DNA of 6,656 bases, from contig WRNQ01000094.1 in the NCBI GenBank assembly GCA_009776565.1, forward strand, positions 1 to 6,656, written 5' to 3'. The DNA comes from Synergistaceae bacterium (GTDB taxonomy: Bacteria > Synergistota > Synergistia > Synergistales > Aminobacteriaceae). The stretch's first letter is position 1; each line of letters opens with the position of its first letter. The translations under genes and the position numbers were made by a program. Under the pieces are notes generated by a model. It saw nothing but the letters and a program-made list of their open reading frames with translations. It made no database searches and was not told the DNA's origin. This document shows positions 1 to 6,625 of the stretch, piece by piece.

Positions 1-21
1 CAGATACAAAACATAGATTGA
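1..21 (+). CDS. 3' end of a YicC/YloC-family protein (partial)
   Basis: Reading from base 1, six codons give Q-I-Q-N-I-D, followed by TGA at 19-21. YicC/YloC endoribonuclease-family proteins characteristically end in a sequence close to EQVQNIE, and yicC lies directly upstream of remA and gmk in many Firmicutes and related genomes. The match of both the residues and the position supports this call. Only six residues are visible, so no domain can be checked, and the identification rests on context as much as on sequence. Confidence 0.6.
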   Translation, partial: QIQNID

Positions 22-36
22 TAAATTATCGCTTTC

Positions 37-65
37 TTGCGGGTTCAGGTCAGTTTGAGTATAAT
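37..65 (+). promoter_or_regulatory. Sigma70/sigmaA-type promoter for the operon
   Basis: A -35 box TTGCGG (37-42) is separated by exactly 17 bp from a perfect -10 box TATAAT (60-65). Transcription would start near 71-73, giving a 5' leader of roughly 28 bases before remA. It is the only convincing promoter seen in the window and sits in the only intergenic gap before the gene cluster, so it probably drives the whole operon. A short inverted repeat, GATAA-A-TTATC (20-30), lies just upstream of the -35 box. It could be an operator but is too short and AT-rich to claim as one. Confidence 0.75.
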
Positions 66-87
66 GACAATGTAAAATTCAAAAACT

Positions 88-93
88 AAGGAG
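88..93 (+). promoter_or_regulatory. Shine-Dalgarno of remA
   Basis: AAGGAG sits 6 bases upstream of the ATG at 100. It is a strong ribosome binding site that fixes the remA start. Confidence 0.85.
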
Positions 94-99
94 CGCTAT

Positions 100-369
100 A
101 TGAAATACCACCTTATACATATAGGTTTTGGGAATATGGCGATAGCGGAGAGAATTGTAGCTATAATTCAACCTGGGTCGTCACCTACGAGACGCCTTAA
201 AGAAGACGCCCGGGAAAATGGGCGGCTGATAGACGCTACGCTGGGACGAAAGACGCGCTCAATAATCATTACAGACAGCAATCACATCATACTCTCCGCA
301 ATTCATCCTGAAACTATAGCTTCAAGGATTGATGGGGATGATGGGGATAGCAGCAATGGAGAACAATGA
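100..369 (+). CDS. remA: RemA-family DNA-binding regulator (DUF370)
   Basis: The product is 89 residues and belongs to the RemA/DUF370 family. In Bacillus subtilis, RemA is a ring-forming DNA-binding protein that activates biofilm matrix and osmoprotection genes; its role in other phyla is mostly unknown. Seen here: the conserved opening LIHIGFGN (5-12), [17 protein letters not shown] (37-53) and [16 protein letters not shown] (62-77). Arg18 and Arg50, residues linked to DNA binding in B. subtilis RemA, are kept, and the second Arg of the RR pair is Lys51. The acidic tail after residue 77 ([12 protein letters not shown]) is outside the family core and comes partly from a 9-bp tandem duplication. 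The gene is first in the operon, behind a clear promoter and Shine-Dalgarno sequence, and its end overlaps the likely gmk start. The B. subtilis targets (matrix genes) should not be assumed here. Confidence 0.93.
   Translation: MKYHLIHIGFGNMAIAERIVAIIQPGSSPTRRLKEDARENGRLIDATLGRKTRSIIITDSNHIILSAIHPETIASRIDGDDGDSSNGEQ
331..348 (+). repeat. 9-bp perfect tandem duplication GATGGGGAT x2
   Basis: GATGGGGAT occurs at 331-339 and again at 340-348 with no spacer. The unit is three codons long, so remA stays in frame and gains a doubled Asp-Gly-Asp in its tail. Each copy holds a GGGG run that could act as a weak Shine-Dalgarno element for the gmk start at 356. Confidence 0.9.
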
Positions 370-1009
370 CGATATGTTTTTTGGAGATATGAGCCATCAA
401 AATGATTCATTGCCGGTTAAAGAAAATGAAGCCAAAGGCATGGGAACATTATTTATATTATCAGGTCCGAGCGGAGTTGGTAAGGGAACTCTGCGTAAAG
501 CAATAATGGATCTTGGAAATATAAGTTTCGCGGTATCATGTACGACGCGCCCGCCAAGAGAAGGAGAGACAGACGGAATAGATTACAGGTTCATTACATC
601 AGAAGAATTTAATGTAATGCTAGATAAATCTTTGTTTCTTGAACATGCTTTTGTCCACGACTATATGTACGGAACATTGCTCAGCGACGTTGAAAACGTA
701 CTTAAATCAGGGGAGGACATAATTCTTGAAATAGATGTTCAAGGAGCGTTTCAAGTGAAAAGTAAAATGGATTGTATTTCAATATTTATATTACCTCCTT
801 CTATTGAAACCTTAGAAGATAGATTGCGAAGCAGAAAAGCGGATAGTGATGAAAGAATAATACTGAGGCTAAAAAACGCTGAATACGAAATAAGCCGTTC
901 AGGAGAGTTTGATCATAGTATTATAAATGATTCCTTAAGTCAGGCAATAGATGAACTTAAAAGCATAATCATCAGTTATAGAAATTATTATGGAGGAAAA
1001 AACAAATGA
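356..1009 (+). CDS. gmk: Guanylate kinase
   Basis: Cytosolic guanylate kinase converts GMP and ATP to GDP and ADP, supplying GDP/GTP. With the ATG at 356 the protein has 217 residues, against about 205 for typical bacterial enzymes. Seen: P-loop GPSGVGKGT (37-45, Lys43), the GMP-binding segment TTRPPREGE with Arg65 and Arg68, Tyr77 in DYRF, Glu96, YGT (105-107), and EIDVQGA with Asp127. The lid follows, from [11 protein letters not shown] onward, with its arginines. All residues expected to bind GMP are present, so the enzyme should be active. The start is uncertain. The core begins near the ATG at 440, but that ATG lacks a ribosome binding site. ATG 356 has GGGG at 343-346, and ATG 374 (211 aa) has GGAG at 358-361. 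Either gives a short unconserved acidic N-terminal extension. The gene overlaps or abuts remA and overlaps rpoZ through ATGA. Confidence 0.95.
   Translation: MENNDDMFFGDMSHQNDSLPVKENEAKGMGTLFILSGPSGVGKGTLRKAIMDLGNISFAVSCTTRPPREGETDGIDYRFITSEEFNVMLDKSLFLEHAFVHDYMYGTLLSDVENVLKSGEDIILEIDVQGAFQVKSKMDCISIFILPPSIETLEDRLRSRKADSDERIILRLKNAEYEISRSGEFDHSIINDSLSQAIDELKSIIISYRNYYGGKNK
992..996 (+). promoter_or_regulatory. Shine-Dalgarno of rpoZ
   Basis: GGAGG lies within the last codons of gmk, 9 bases before the rpoZ ATG. It confirms the ATGA-overlapping start and suggests translational coupling with gmk. Confidence 0.8.
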
Positions 1010-1257
1010 AATTTTATGATATCGATGTATTAGCAAAAAAGTATGGAGACGGCAATAAATATCTTGCAACTTCTCTTGTAGCTGAAAGCGCTTGCCGTTT
1101 AAGTGAAAAAAGAAATACCGGCGAAAATAATCCCGATAAAGAAAAATACCTTTCCGAGATTTTGGCGCAATTTGATAAAGGCGTGGATATAACGCAAGTT
1201 GCGCAAGAAAATGTTAATAGCAAAGACATTCCTGTAGAAAGCGTCGCTAATGAGTAG
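1006..1257 (+). CDS. rpoZ: RNA polymerase omega subunit
   Basis: The product is 83 residues. Omega wraps around the C-terminal region of beta-prime, helps RNA polymerase assembly, and in many bacteria contributes to ppGpp sensing. Seen: FYDIDVLAKKYGDGNKYLATSLVAESACRL (3-32), matching the omega pattern in which a KY pair is followed by an Ala-rich helix ending in RARQL. Here that ending is divergent (ESACRL), so the usual first Arg is replaced by Ser. The C-terminal half is variable, as is usual. The start is well set: GGAGG at 992-996 lies 9 bases upstream, and the ATG overlaps the gmk stop as ATGA. Position between gmk and coaBC is the classic location for rpoZ, which strengthens the call for such a short protein. 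Confidence 0.88.
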   Translation: MKFYDIDVLAKKYGDGNKYLATSLVAESACRLSEKRNTGENNPDKEKYLSEILAQFDKGVDITQVAQENVNSKDIPVESVANE

Positions 1258-2440
1258 AATCCTTTTAGGAGTAACAGGCGGTATCGCTGCATACAAAGCT
1301 CCTGAGGTAACGCGGGCTTTTATTAAAGAAGGGCACGAAGTAGAAATTATTCTGACAGAAGCGGGCGAACAATTCGTAAGCCCTTTGGCTCTTGCCACTT
1401 TATTGGAGAAAAAAATATGGAGGCAATCAGATTTTTTATCTTCCGGGTATGGGTGGCAAATACCCCATATTAGTCTCTCAAGATGGGCTGATGTGCTTGT
1501 GATTGCCCCCTGTACAGCTGAAACTCTATCCGGTTTAGCTTCCGGAAGAGCCGAATCTCTATTGTCAGCTACTGCTCTTGCTCTGCCTGAGTATAAACCT
1601 GTTGTGGTTTTTCCCGCGATGAACACTAACATGCTTTCCAATGCCGCTACCGTTGAAAATATGAGAATACTTAATCAAAGAGGTATTTTCGTAATAGACC
1701 CTGATAGCGGAATGCTTGCTTGCGGTGAGGAAGGAAGAGGGCGGCTGCCGTCACCAGAAGACATAATAGAAGAAACACGGAGAGCGGTTTATATAAAAAG
1801 CAGCGAACCTCACAAACTGATGCTCGGCAAAAAAGTTCTGATAACATCCGGGGCTACGCAGGAGTATATTGATCCTGTGAGATTCATATCAAACGCCAGC
1901 AGTGGAAAAATGGGCGCCGCTCTTGCAAGGACAGCATGGAGAAGAGGGGCTGAAGTCAGAGTTATTCTTGGCGCTCATACCGCTTCACCGGTTCATGGTG
2001 TAAATACTATCGACGTCATTTCCGCGTATGATATGTTGATAGCTGTTTTAGAAAATCTCGAATGGGCAGATATTATCGTAAAAGCTGCAGCGGTAAGTGA
2101 TTATCGCGCAGAAAACCTTTCGGACGAAAAAATTAAACGCGAGGGGAACAGCGTTCTTTCAGTGAATCTTATCCAGAATCCTGATATAGCGTTTGAAATA
2201 GGCAAACTTAAACGTGATGACCAAATTCTCGTCGGCTTTGCTTTGGAAACAGATAATATGATAGAAAACGCTGTAGCGAAGATGAAACGCAAGAATATGG
2301 ACAGGATAATTCTAAATGGCGTACGCGCATTGGGCGCCGATATAAATGATGTTACGCTAATAAGGCGCAACGGTTCTAATGTTTCATTTGACGGAAGTAA
2401 AGAGGATATTGCCAACGGATTATGGGATGACTTATCTTGA
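1250..2440 (+). CDS. coaBC: Bifunctional phosphopantothenoylcysteine decarboxylase / synthetase
   Basis: The product is 396 residues, close to E. coli Dfp. The CoaB part joins 4'-phosphopantothenate to cysteine using CTP; the FMN-dependent CoaC part decarboxylates the product to 4'-phosphopantetheine for coenzyme A. CoaC (about 1-185): GVTGGIAAYK (7-16), the catalytic His73 in HISLSRWAD, PAMNTNM with Asn125, and the flexible-flap Cys158 in MLACGEEGRGR. CoaB (about 190-396): ITSGATQEYIDPVRFISNASSGKMG (split as 198-222), AAAVSDY (279-285), the KIKR lysines (294, 296), NPDI (310-313) and VGFALET (328-334). His73, Asn125 and Cys158 fall at the same numbers as in E. coli. Unusual: the FMN-contacting loop normally close to ASANT...ADNLL reads TAET (89-92) and AESLL (101-105). 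The ATG overlaps the rpoZ stop by 8 bp with only a weak ribosome binding site, so coupled translation is likely. Confidence 0.96.
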   Translation: MSRILLGVTGGIAAYKAPEVTRAFIKEGHEVEIILTEAGEQFVSPLALATLLEKKIWRQSDFLSSGYGWQIPHISLSRWADVLVIAPCTAETLSGLASGRAESLLSATALALPEYKPVVVFPAMNTNMLSNAATVENMRILNQRGIFVIDPDSGMLACGEEGRGRLPSPEDIIEETRRAVYIKSSEPHKLMLGKKVLITSGATQEYIDPVRFISNASSGKMGAALARTAWRRGAEVRVILGAHTASPVHGVNTIDVISAYDMLIAVLENLEWADIIVKAAAVSDYRAENLSDEKIKREGNSVLSVNLIQNPDIAFEIGKLKRDDQILVGFALETDNMIENAVAKMKRKNMDRIILNGVRALGADINDVTLIRRNGSNVSFDGSKEDIANGLWDDLS

Positions 2441-4256
2441 TGTAATAGTTCCCGGTCCCTGGTGGAATCCTCTGACTTATACAATAAGTCCGGATGTTAT
2501 TCCACCCTGCGGCGCGCGCGTCCGTGTTCCGGTAAAAAGTTCGCTTCGCGTTGGATTTGTTTCCGGAGCAATTAATGATAGCGAACGCGTAAAAGGTAAC
2601 ATAGAGTATAAAGAAATAGCTGAAATTCTTGACAACGATTCGGTGTTTGGCACGAACCTCTGGAATTTGGCGTTATGGGTTGGGCATTATTTCATGTGCG
2701 GCGCGGGAGAAGTTATTAAAGTCATATCCTCGTCTCAGATGCTAAAAGGGATTCCGGTTTTACAAAGCAACGCGACTTTTTGCGAAAAAGGGTCAAATAA
2801 ACATAGAAAATTTTTTGAGAGCGAGTGCTATCTCCCATATGATTCGGATCGCGAAGATTACTACATAAACCGGCTCGCCGAATTGGGCGGGGATGGCGCA
2901 GCTCTTGTTTTATTCCCGGAACGTACGGTTGCTAAACGTTTTTACGAGTCACTTCCTCCAAAATTGAAGGATTGCGCTTTATTCTGGGAGAATAAGACGG
3001 CAAAAAATTTCTGGCGTAATTGGTCAGATGTCCGTAGCGGCAATATAAAGTACGTAGTTGGAGGCCCATCTGCCGTATATTCGCCATTTCCCGATATTTC
3101 TCTCGTTATAGTGGAAGACGAAGCAAACCCTGCTTATGTCTCAATCCGCTATCCGAGTTTGCCTGTACGCAGCATAGCCGGTCAATTGGCCTTGATTTCA
3201 GGTTCAGAGCTCATTCTTGGCGGAAGGCTTCCATCAGCTAAATCCTGCTCCAGAAAAAAGATTAAATGCAGTTTCATACCGTCAAAGGATTTATTACATT
3301 TTGTTGATATAAAAGACGGTTTACGCGCGCCGGTTAAAGGAATTGAAAAAACTCTTCCTATAAGCAAAACGCTTGTGTCGGAGACAGTAAAATGCCTGAA
3401 CGAAAATTTAACGGCTTTATGGATATACGATCGCAAAGGATACGCAGTTGAAGTGCTATGCGAAAATTGCGGACACGGCTTATTGTGTCCGGTTTGCGGT
3501 TCTGTGATGACAGCGGAGAATGATGTTTTGGATGGAGAAATTGATTTATACTGCCGCAGGTGTTCGAATCGTAAGAAGTTGCCCGAATCCTGTTCTGTTT
3601 GCCATGGAAGCTATTTCGTAGGCGTAAAACCCGGATTGGAAGCGCTTAAGTCCATGAGCGTAGCGCTTTGTAAACGGGAGCTGAAAAAGGTGACAGTTGA
3701 AAATAAGCTGGTTGTTGGAACCCGGCAGATATTGTCCCTTTGCGATAAAAAAAGTGTTGGGCTTGTAGGCTGGATAGATATTGATCTTGAAGCCTATAAA
3801 ACTGACTATACATCACGGTTTAACGCTTTCAGTATGGTTTGGGAATCATTATGGAGAGGGATGAAGAGAACCGAAACTTCAAAAAGGACGAATGAAAATC
3901 TGAACAGGCGGGTTGTTATTCAAAGCCGGAATCCGGCAAAAGGCTGGCAAATTGGCTTGAAATCCGGTTGGGAGTATTTCTGGAGCAAAGAGCTCTCCGA
4001 GAGGGAGGAACTTGAATTTCCGCCTTTTAAGCCTCTTATAGAAATAGAGGTTTCAATAAAAGAGAGTGAAAAGCTTGCAAAACTCTTAGAAGAGAGTGGA
4101 TATACGGTGATGAGTTCAACAATCCCGCACAATGGGAAATGTTTTATTTGGTTGTCAACGCTGTCGTTATCGACTCTCGAAAAAGTTTTATCTTCACGAT
4201 TTTCAATTAATAAAAGCAGATATGGTTATCCGCGTGTTAGAATCTTTGTGGAGTGA
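2427..4256 (+). CDS. priA: PriA-like primosomal protein N' lacking helicase motifs
   Basis: PriA recognises abandoned replication forks and reloads the replicative helicase. The product has 609 residues from ATG 2427, chosen because PriA proteins begin close to MTYxDVIVP. This overlaps coaBC by 14 bp; the ribosome binding site is weak. Seen: the N-terminal 3'-end-binding domain (1 to about 100, LDVIVPGPWWNPLTY), then a motor region, a zinc module with all eight cysteines (345, 348, 354, 357, 376, 379, 389, 392), and the C-terminal region with ELSEREELEFPPF (522-534) and YPRVRIFVE at the end. The ATPase motifs are gone. No GxxGSGKT is present around 134-160, DEEH reads EDEA (230-233), SATPS reads GRLPS (266-270), the KGHDF segment reads SLCDK (437-441), and QVAGRAGR is absent. 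The surrounding fold still aligns (GGPSAVYSPF, LVIVEDE, LVGWIDID). The frame is intact, so this is not an obvious pseudogene. Known actinobacterial PriA proteins are similarly degenerate. Confidence 0.9.
   Translation: MTYLDVIVPGPWWNPLTYTISPDVIPPCGARVRVPVKSSLRVGFVSGAINDSERVKGNIEYKEIAEILDNDSVFGTNLWNLALWVGHYFMCGAGEVIKVISSSQMLKGIPVLQSNATFCEKGSNKHRKFFESECYLPYDSDREDYYINRLAELGGDGAALVLFPERTVAKRFYESLPPKLKDCALFWENKTAKNFWRNWSDVRSGNIKYVVGGPSAVYSPFPDISLVIVEDEANPAYVSIRYPSLPVRSIAGQLALISGSELILGGRLPSAKSCSRKKIKCSFIPSKDLLHFVDIKDGLRAPVKGIEKTLPISKTLVSETVKCLNENLTALWIYDRKGYAVEVLCENCGHGLLCPVCGSVMTAENDVLDGEIDLYCRRCSNRKKLPESCSVCHGSYFVGVKPGLEALKSMSVALCKRELKKVTVENKLVVGTRQILSLCDKKSVGLVGWIDIDLEAYKTDYTSRFNAFSMVWESLWRGMKRTETSKRTNENLNRRVVIQSRNPAKGWQIGLKSGWEYFWSKELSEREELEFPPFKPLIEIEVSIKESEKLAKLLEESGYTVMSSTIPHNGKCFIWLSTLSLSTLEKVLSSRFSINKSRYGYPRVRIFVE
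4250..4253 (+). promoter_or_regulatory. Shine-Dalgarno of pcm
   Basis: GGAG lies in the last codons of the priA-like gene, 8 bases before the ATG at 4262. It selects that ATG over the in-frame GTG at 4253, which would place the start inside this site. Confidence 0.75.
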
Positions 4257-4261
4257 TTTAT

Positions 4262-4888
4262 ATGAAAAATTGGGAAAAAATGGCGGAACAAATGGTTGAA
4301 ATGCAGATTATAGCTCGTGATGTTATCAACGAAGCTGTATTATCAGCCATGCGCAATGTTCCAAGGCATATTTTTGTTCCGGATGATTGCGTCAGTGACG
4401 CATACATTGACCGGCCTCTTCCTCTTGGAGAGTTCCAAACTATATCTCAGCCTTACATAGTTGCTCGTATGACGGAGCTTCTGGAAGTTGAAAGCGGGAT
4501 GAAGGTACTTGAGATTGGAGCGGGTTCAGGTTATCAGGCTGCTATACTTTCATACCTTGGCGCCAACGTGTGGGGCGTGGAACGGGTCGAAGAACTTGTA
4601 ATGCGAGCAAAAAACAGTCTTGCTGCCGCTAATTTACGCGCTAACATAATTTGGAAGGATGGCTCTGATGGTTATCCCGATGAGGCGCCATACGACAGGA
4701 TAATAATTACGGCGGCTGTAAAAGTGATAGAGCAGACTTGGATTGATCAATTGACGGAAAATGGTTTATTGCTTGCTCCGGTAAAAGTATCAGGGCAGGT
4801 AGAAAGGCTTCTTCTCCGAAGCAAAAACGGCGAAGATAAGTGGCGCGAGTATTGTCGTTTTGTGCCGCTGATGCGCGGTACACTATGA
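4262..4888 (+). CDS. pcm: Protein-L-isoaspartate O-methyltransferase
   Basis: The enzyme methylates L-isoaspartyl residues in aged proteins with S-adenosylmethionine, starting their repair; it acts in the cytosol. The 208 residues equal the length of E. coli Pcm. Seen: the family signature PLPLGEFQTISQPYIVARM (52-70), whose Ser within QTISQP is the substrate-site residue; SAM-binding motif I VLEIGAGSGYQ (82-92); the acidic GVERVEEL end of the next strand (105-112); DGSDGYP (133-139); APYDRIIITAA (142-152); and the closing FVPLMRG (200-206). Nothing needed for catalysis looks missing. The usual Pro after the TAA motif is absent (VKVIEQTW), which is a minor change. The gene lies 5 bp after the priA-like gene and overlaps queT by ATGA. 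Pcm is uncommon in Firmicutes, so its presence here argues mildly for another phylum. Confidence 0.95.
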   Translation: MKNWEKMAEQMVEMQIIARDVINEAVLSAMRNVPRHIFVPDDCVSDAYIDRPLPLGEFQTISQPYIVARMTELLEVESGMKVLEIGAGSGYQAAILSYLGANVWGVERVEELVMRAKNSLAAANLRANIIWKDGSDGYPDEAPYDRIIITAAVKVIEQTWIDQLTENGLLLAPVKVSGQVERLLLRSKNGEDKWREYCRFVPLMRGTL

Positions 4889-5361
4889 AATTGAGTTTTA
4901 AAGTACGCGACGTAGCCCACGGGGGAATGATTGCAGCATTATATGTTGCTGTCACCATATTATTTGCTCCCGTTTCTTTTGGGCAAATACAATTGCGCGT
5001 TTCTGAGGCTCTGACATTGCTTCCTTTTTACATGCCTGTCGCTGTGCCTGCACTTTTTATTGGGTGTCTCTTATCCAATTTCATAGCCGGTTTGGGTTTA
5101 TGGGATGTTGTCTTTGGCAGCGGAGCGACGCTTTTAGCAGCGTGGCTCAGCTCGAAGGCGCCAAATCTTTGGCTTGCGGCTCTGCCACCTGTTGTCGTAA
5201 ATATGGTGGTTATTGGAGCTTTGTTGCATTGCATAATTGATGTTCCTTTTTTGATAACCGGTCTTTATATAGGGTTGGGGCAAGTTACGGCTTGTTATGT
5301 TTTCGGAATACCGTTGATGCAGATTTTAGAAAAATATTCGTTCATAAAGAGACGGAAGTAG
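4885..5361 (+). CDS. queT: QueT-family queuosine-precursor transporter (ECF S component)
   Basis: The product is 158 residues with about five to six membrane segments. QueT proteins are predicted substrate-binding (S) components of energy-coupling factor transporters that import a queuosine precursor such as preQ1 or queuine for tRNA modification. Seen: the N-terminal VAHGGMIAALYVAVTILFAP (10-29) and the family signature SFGQIQLRVSEALTLLPFYMP (31-51), followed by IGCLLSNFIAG (59-69) and GLWDVVFGSGATLLAA (71-86), then two more hydrophobic spans and a basic tail (IKRRK). ATG 4885 is chosen because it overlaps the pcm stop as ATGA and gives the family N-terminus; an in-frame ATG at 4840 would run 48 bp into pcm. 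The ECF energising module (EcfA, EcfA', EcfT) is not in the window and must be encoded elsewhere. There is no room for a preQ1 riboswitch, because pcm reads directly into the gene. Confidence 0.9.
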   Translation: MKLSFKVRDVAHGGMIAALYVAVTILFAPVSFGQIQLRVSEALTLLPFYMPVAVPALFIGCLLSNFIAGLGLWDVVFGSGATLLAAWLSSKAPNLWLAALPPVVVNMVVIGALLHCIIDVPFLITGLYIGLGQVTACYVFGIPLMQILEKYSFIKRRK

Positions 5362-5370
5362 TTTACGAAA

Positions 5371-5377
5371 AAAGGAG
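5371..5377 (+). promoter_or_regulatory. Shine-Dalgarno of the MFS gene
   Basis: AAAGGAG lies 7 bases before the ATG at 5385. It is the strongest ribosome binding site in the distal part of the operon and rules out the longer in-frame start at 5292, which would lie inside queT. Confidence 0.85.
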
Positions 5378-5384
5378 ACGCGCT

Positions 5385-6530
5385 ATGCGGCTAATAGCTT
5401 ATCTCATTGCAATTACATGGGCAATCTACTGTTATTCAAACACATATTTTTTTATGCCCGTTTATCTTGATTTACATGGATTTCCAAAAGAGCTTACAGG
5501 AATGCTCATAGGCGCTTTTTACGCGGCGACAACTCTCGTACGCCCGTTTGGCGGAATAATTACTGAACGAGTGGGGATAAAAAAAGTTCTTATTATTTCG
5601 GCGATAAGTTGTGTTTGTGCCGCGTCCCTTAAATTTTTCACGATATCATTTACACCGCTTTTATTGATTCGCATCCTCATGGGTTGCTCTTTCGGAACGT
5701 TTGTTGTGGCGCTCACAACATACCAATCGTTGATAATTCCCGAAGAGTCGCGCGGAGTTGCTTTTGCGTATATTTCAATAGGCTCGCTCGGATGCCTGGC
5801 AACTGTGGTTCCTTTGGCTGATCTGCTGTTATCTTACTCATACGAAAAGCTTTACCTTTTATTGCCAATTATCGCGGCGTTAGTATGTATATTTCTTGCT
5901 ATAAAGCTCCCGCCGTTGCCGGAAAATGTAATTAAAACGCCTGAAAACCAGGTATGGGGGACGTGGAAAGAGCTTTACGAAGATACTCCTTTTTGGAGAA
6001 TAGTCGCATCGAACTCGCTATTCAGCCTATGCGACGCAACAAATGTTTACCTGCCGGCGTTTGCCATTGCAATGGGGCTGGTCCCCTCAACGTTCTCAGT
6101 AGCAACAGTAATAGGAGCGTTTACAGTCCGGACTTTGGGCAGAATAGTTTTTACCATTTTTCCGCGATATGCGCTTGCCGGACCGTCGCTTTTCGTTATG
6201 GCGCTCTCACTGTACCTTAGCGCACGAGTGGCAAATAACACATTATTTTTTGTGTGCGGGCTGCTTTTTGGCGTAGGGATGGGTTATGGATATCCGGTGC
6301 AGCTTTCATTGATAGGTGATCTTGCCCCTGAGAAATTACGCGCTAAACTATCGTCTTTGGTTCATTTCTGCATTGATATAAGCTGGTTTATTATTCCTCT
6401 CTTCATGGGTTTCGCAATTCCGCATATTGGAGAAGTAGGAGCAATGAAGGCGCTCTCAATTATTTGCATGATTTTTGGAATTTTAGTGACCGTCATGTGG
6501 CGTAGGTACGGAAAAACGCTGAGAGATTAG
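5385..6530 (+). CDS. Major facilitator superfamily transporter, substrate unknown
   Basis: The product is a 381-residue inner-membrane protein with about 12 hydrophobic spans, near 4-24, 40-58, 68-88, 92-113, 124-146, 155-174, 205-228, 236-256, 262-282, 286-306, 324-345 and 354-372. A charged central loop (about 175-203) separates the two six-helix halves. The loop after span 2 has an MFS motif A-like segment, RPFGGIITERVGIKK (53-67). ESRGVAFAY (121-129) and its counterpart EKLRAKLSS (316-324) lie at equivalent points of the two halves, as expected for MFS repeats. The substrate cannot be told from sequence; drug or metabolite efflux and uptake are all possible. The gene starts 23 bp after queT, the widest gap inside the operon. 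It could act with QueT, but adjacency is the only evidence. The last codons lie in a short direct repeat that continues past the stop. Confidence 0.9.
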   Translation: MRLIAYLIAITWAIYCYSNTYFFMPVYLDLHGFPKELTGMLIGAFYAATTLVRPFGGIITERVGIKKVLIISAISCVCAASLKFFTISFTPLLLIRILMGCSFGTFVVALTTYQSLIIPEESRGVAFAYISIGSLGCLATVVPLADLLLSYSYEKLYLLLPIIAALVCIFLAIKLPPLPENVIKTPENQVWGTWKELYEDTPFWRIVASNSLFSLCDATNVYLPAFAIAMGLVPSTFSVATVIGAFTVRTLGRIVFTIFPRYALAGPSLFVMALSLYLSARVANNTLFFVCGLLFGVGMGYGYPVQLSLIGDLAPEKLRAKLSSLVHFCIDISWFIIPLFMGFAIPHIGEVGAMKALSIICMIFGILVTVMWRRYGKTLRD

Positions 6531-6541
6531 AGCTGAGAGAT
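6518..6541 (+). repeat. Direct repeat GCTGAGAGAT spanning the MFS stop codon
   Basis: GCTGAGAGAT occurs at 6518-6527 and 6532-6541, a 14-bp period, with the TAG stop of the MFS gene (6528-6530) between the copies. The sequence continues as GAGAACTGG. It looks like a small tandem duplication at the gene end that supplies the last codons. Confidence 0.75.
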
Positions 6542-6552
6542 GAGAACTGGGG

Positions 6553-6620
6553 CGATGGTTGTGGTTGGGAGCGCGGGCTACCCATACGATTATAAATAGC
6601 GGTGATTGTGGTTATGGTGC
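6553..6620. repeat. Imperfect direct repeat in the non-coding tail
   Basis: Two G/T-rich segments, 6553-6573 and 6600-6620, share the core TTGTGGTT (6559-6566 and 6606-6613) and similar flanks (CGATGG and CGGTGA before it). No gene is visible in 6531-6656. I found no convincing terminator with a T-run here. Confidence 0.4.
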
Positions 6621-6625
6621 ACAAA

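Noticed and set aside
20..30. Operator-like palindrome GATAA-A-TTATC upstream of the promoter
   Set aside because: The arms are only 5 bp and AT-rich, which is expected by chance in such sequence; no second copy was seen.
1099..1641. 180-codon open frame on the minus strand
   Set aside because: It lies antisense to rpoZ and coaBC, both clear genes, and its translation has no recognisable family pattern.
2379..2426. N-terminal extension of the priA-like gene from ATG 2379
   Set aside because: The extra 16 residues lie inside coaBC and precede the family start MTYLDVIVP.
2101..2484. 127-codon open frame on the minus strand
   Set aside because: It is antisense to the CoaB domain; its Ser/Arg/Ile-rich translation is typical of a shadow frame.
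4800..4884. preQ1 riboswitch for queT
   Set aside because: The sequence upstream of queT is entirely pcm coding sequence with a conserved protein reading, and no riboswitch-like pseudoknot was recognised.
5292..5384. N-terminal extension of the MFS gene
   Set aside because: It overlaps queT and ignores the strong AAAGGAG at 5371-5377; the extension is charged and not membrane-like.
5954..6220. 88-codon plus-strand frame inside the MFS gene
   Set aside because: It lies wholly within the MFS coding region in another frame, with no ribosome binding site or family match.
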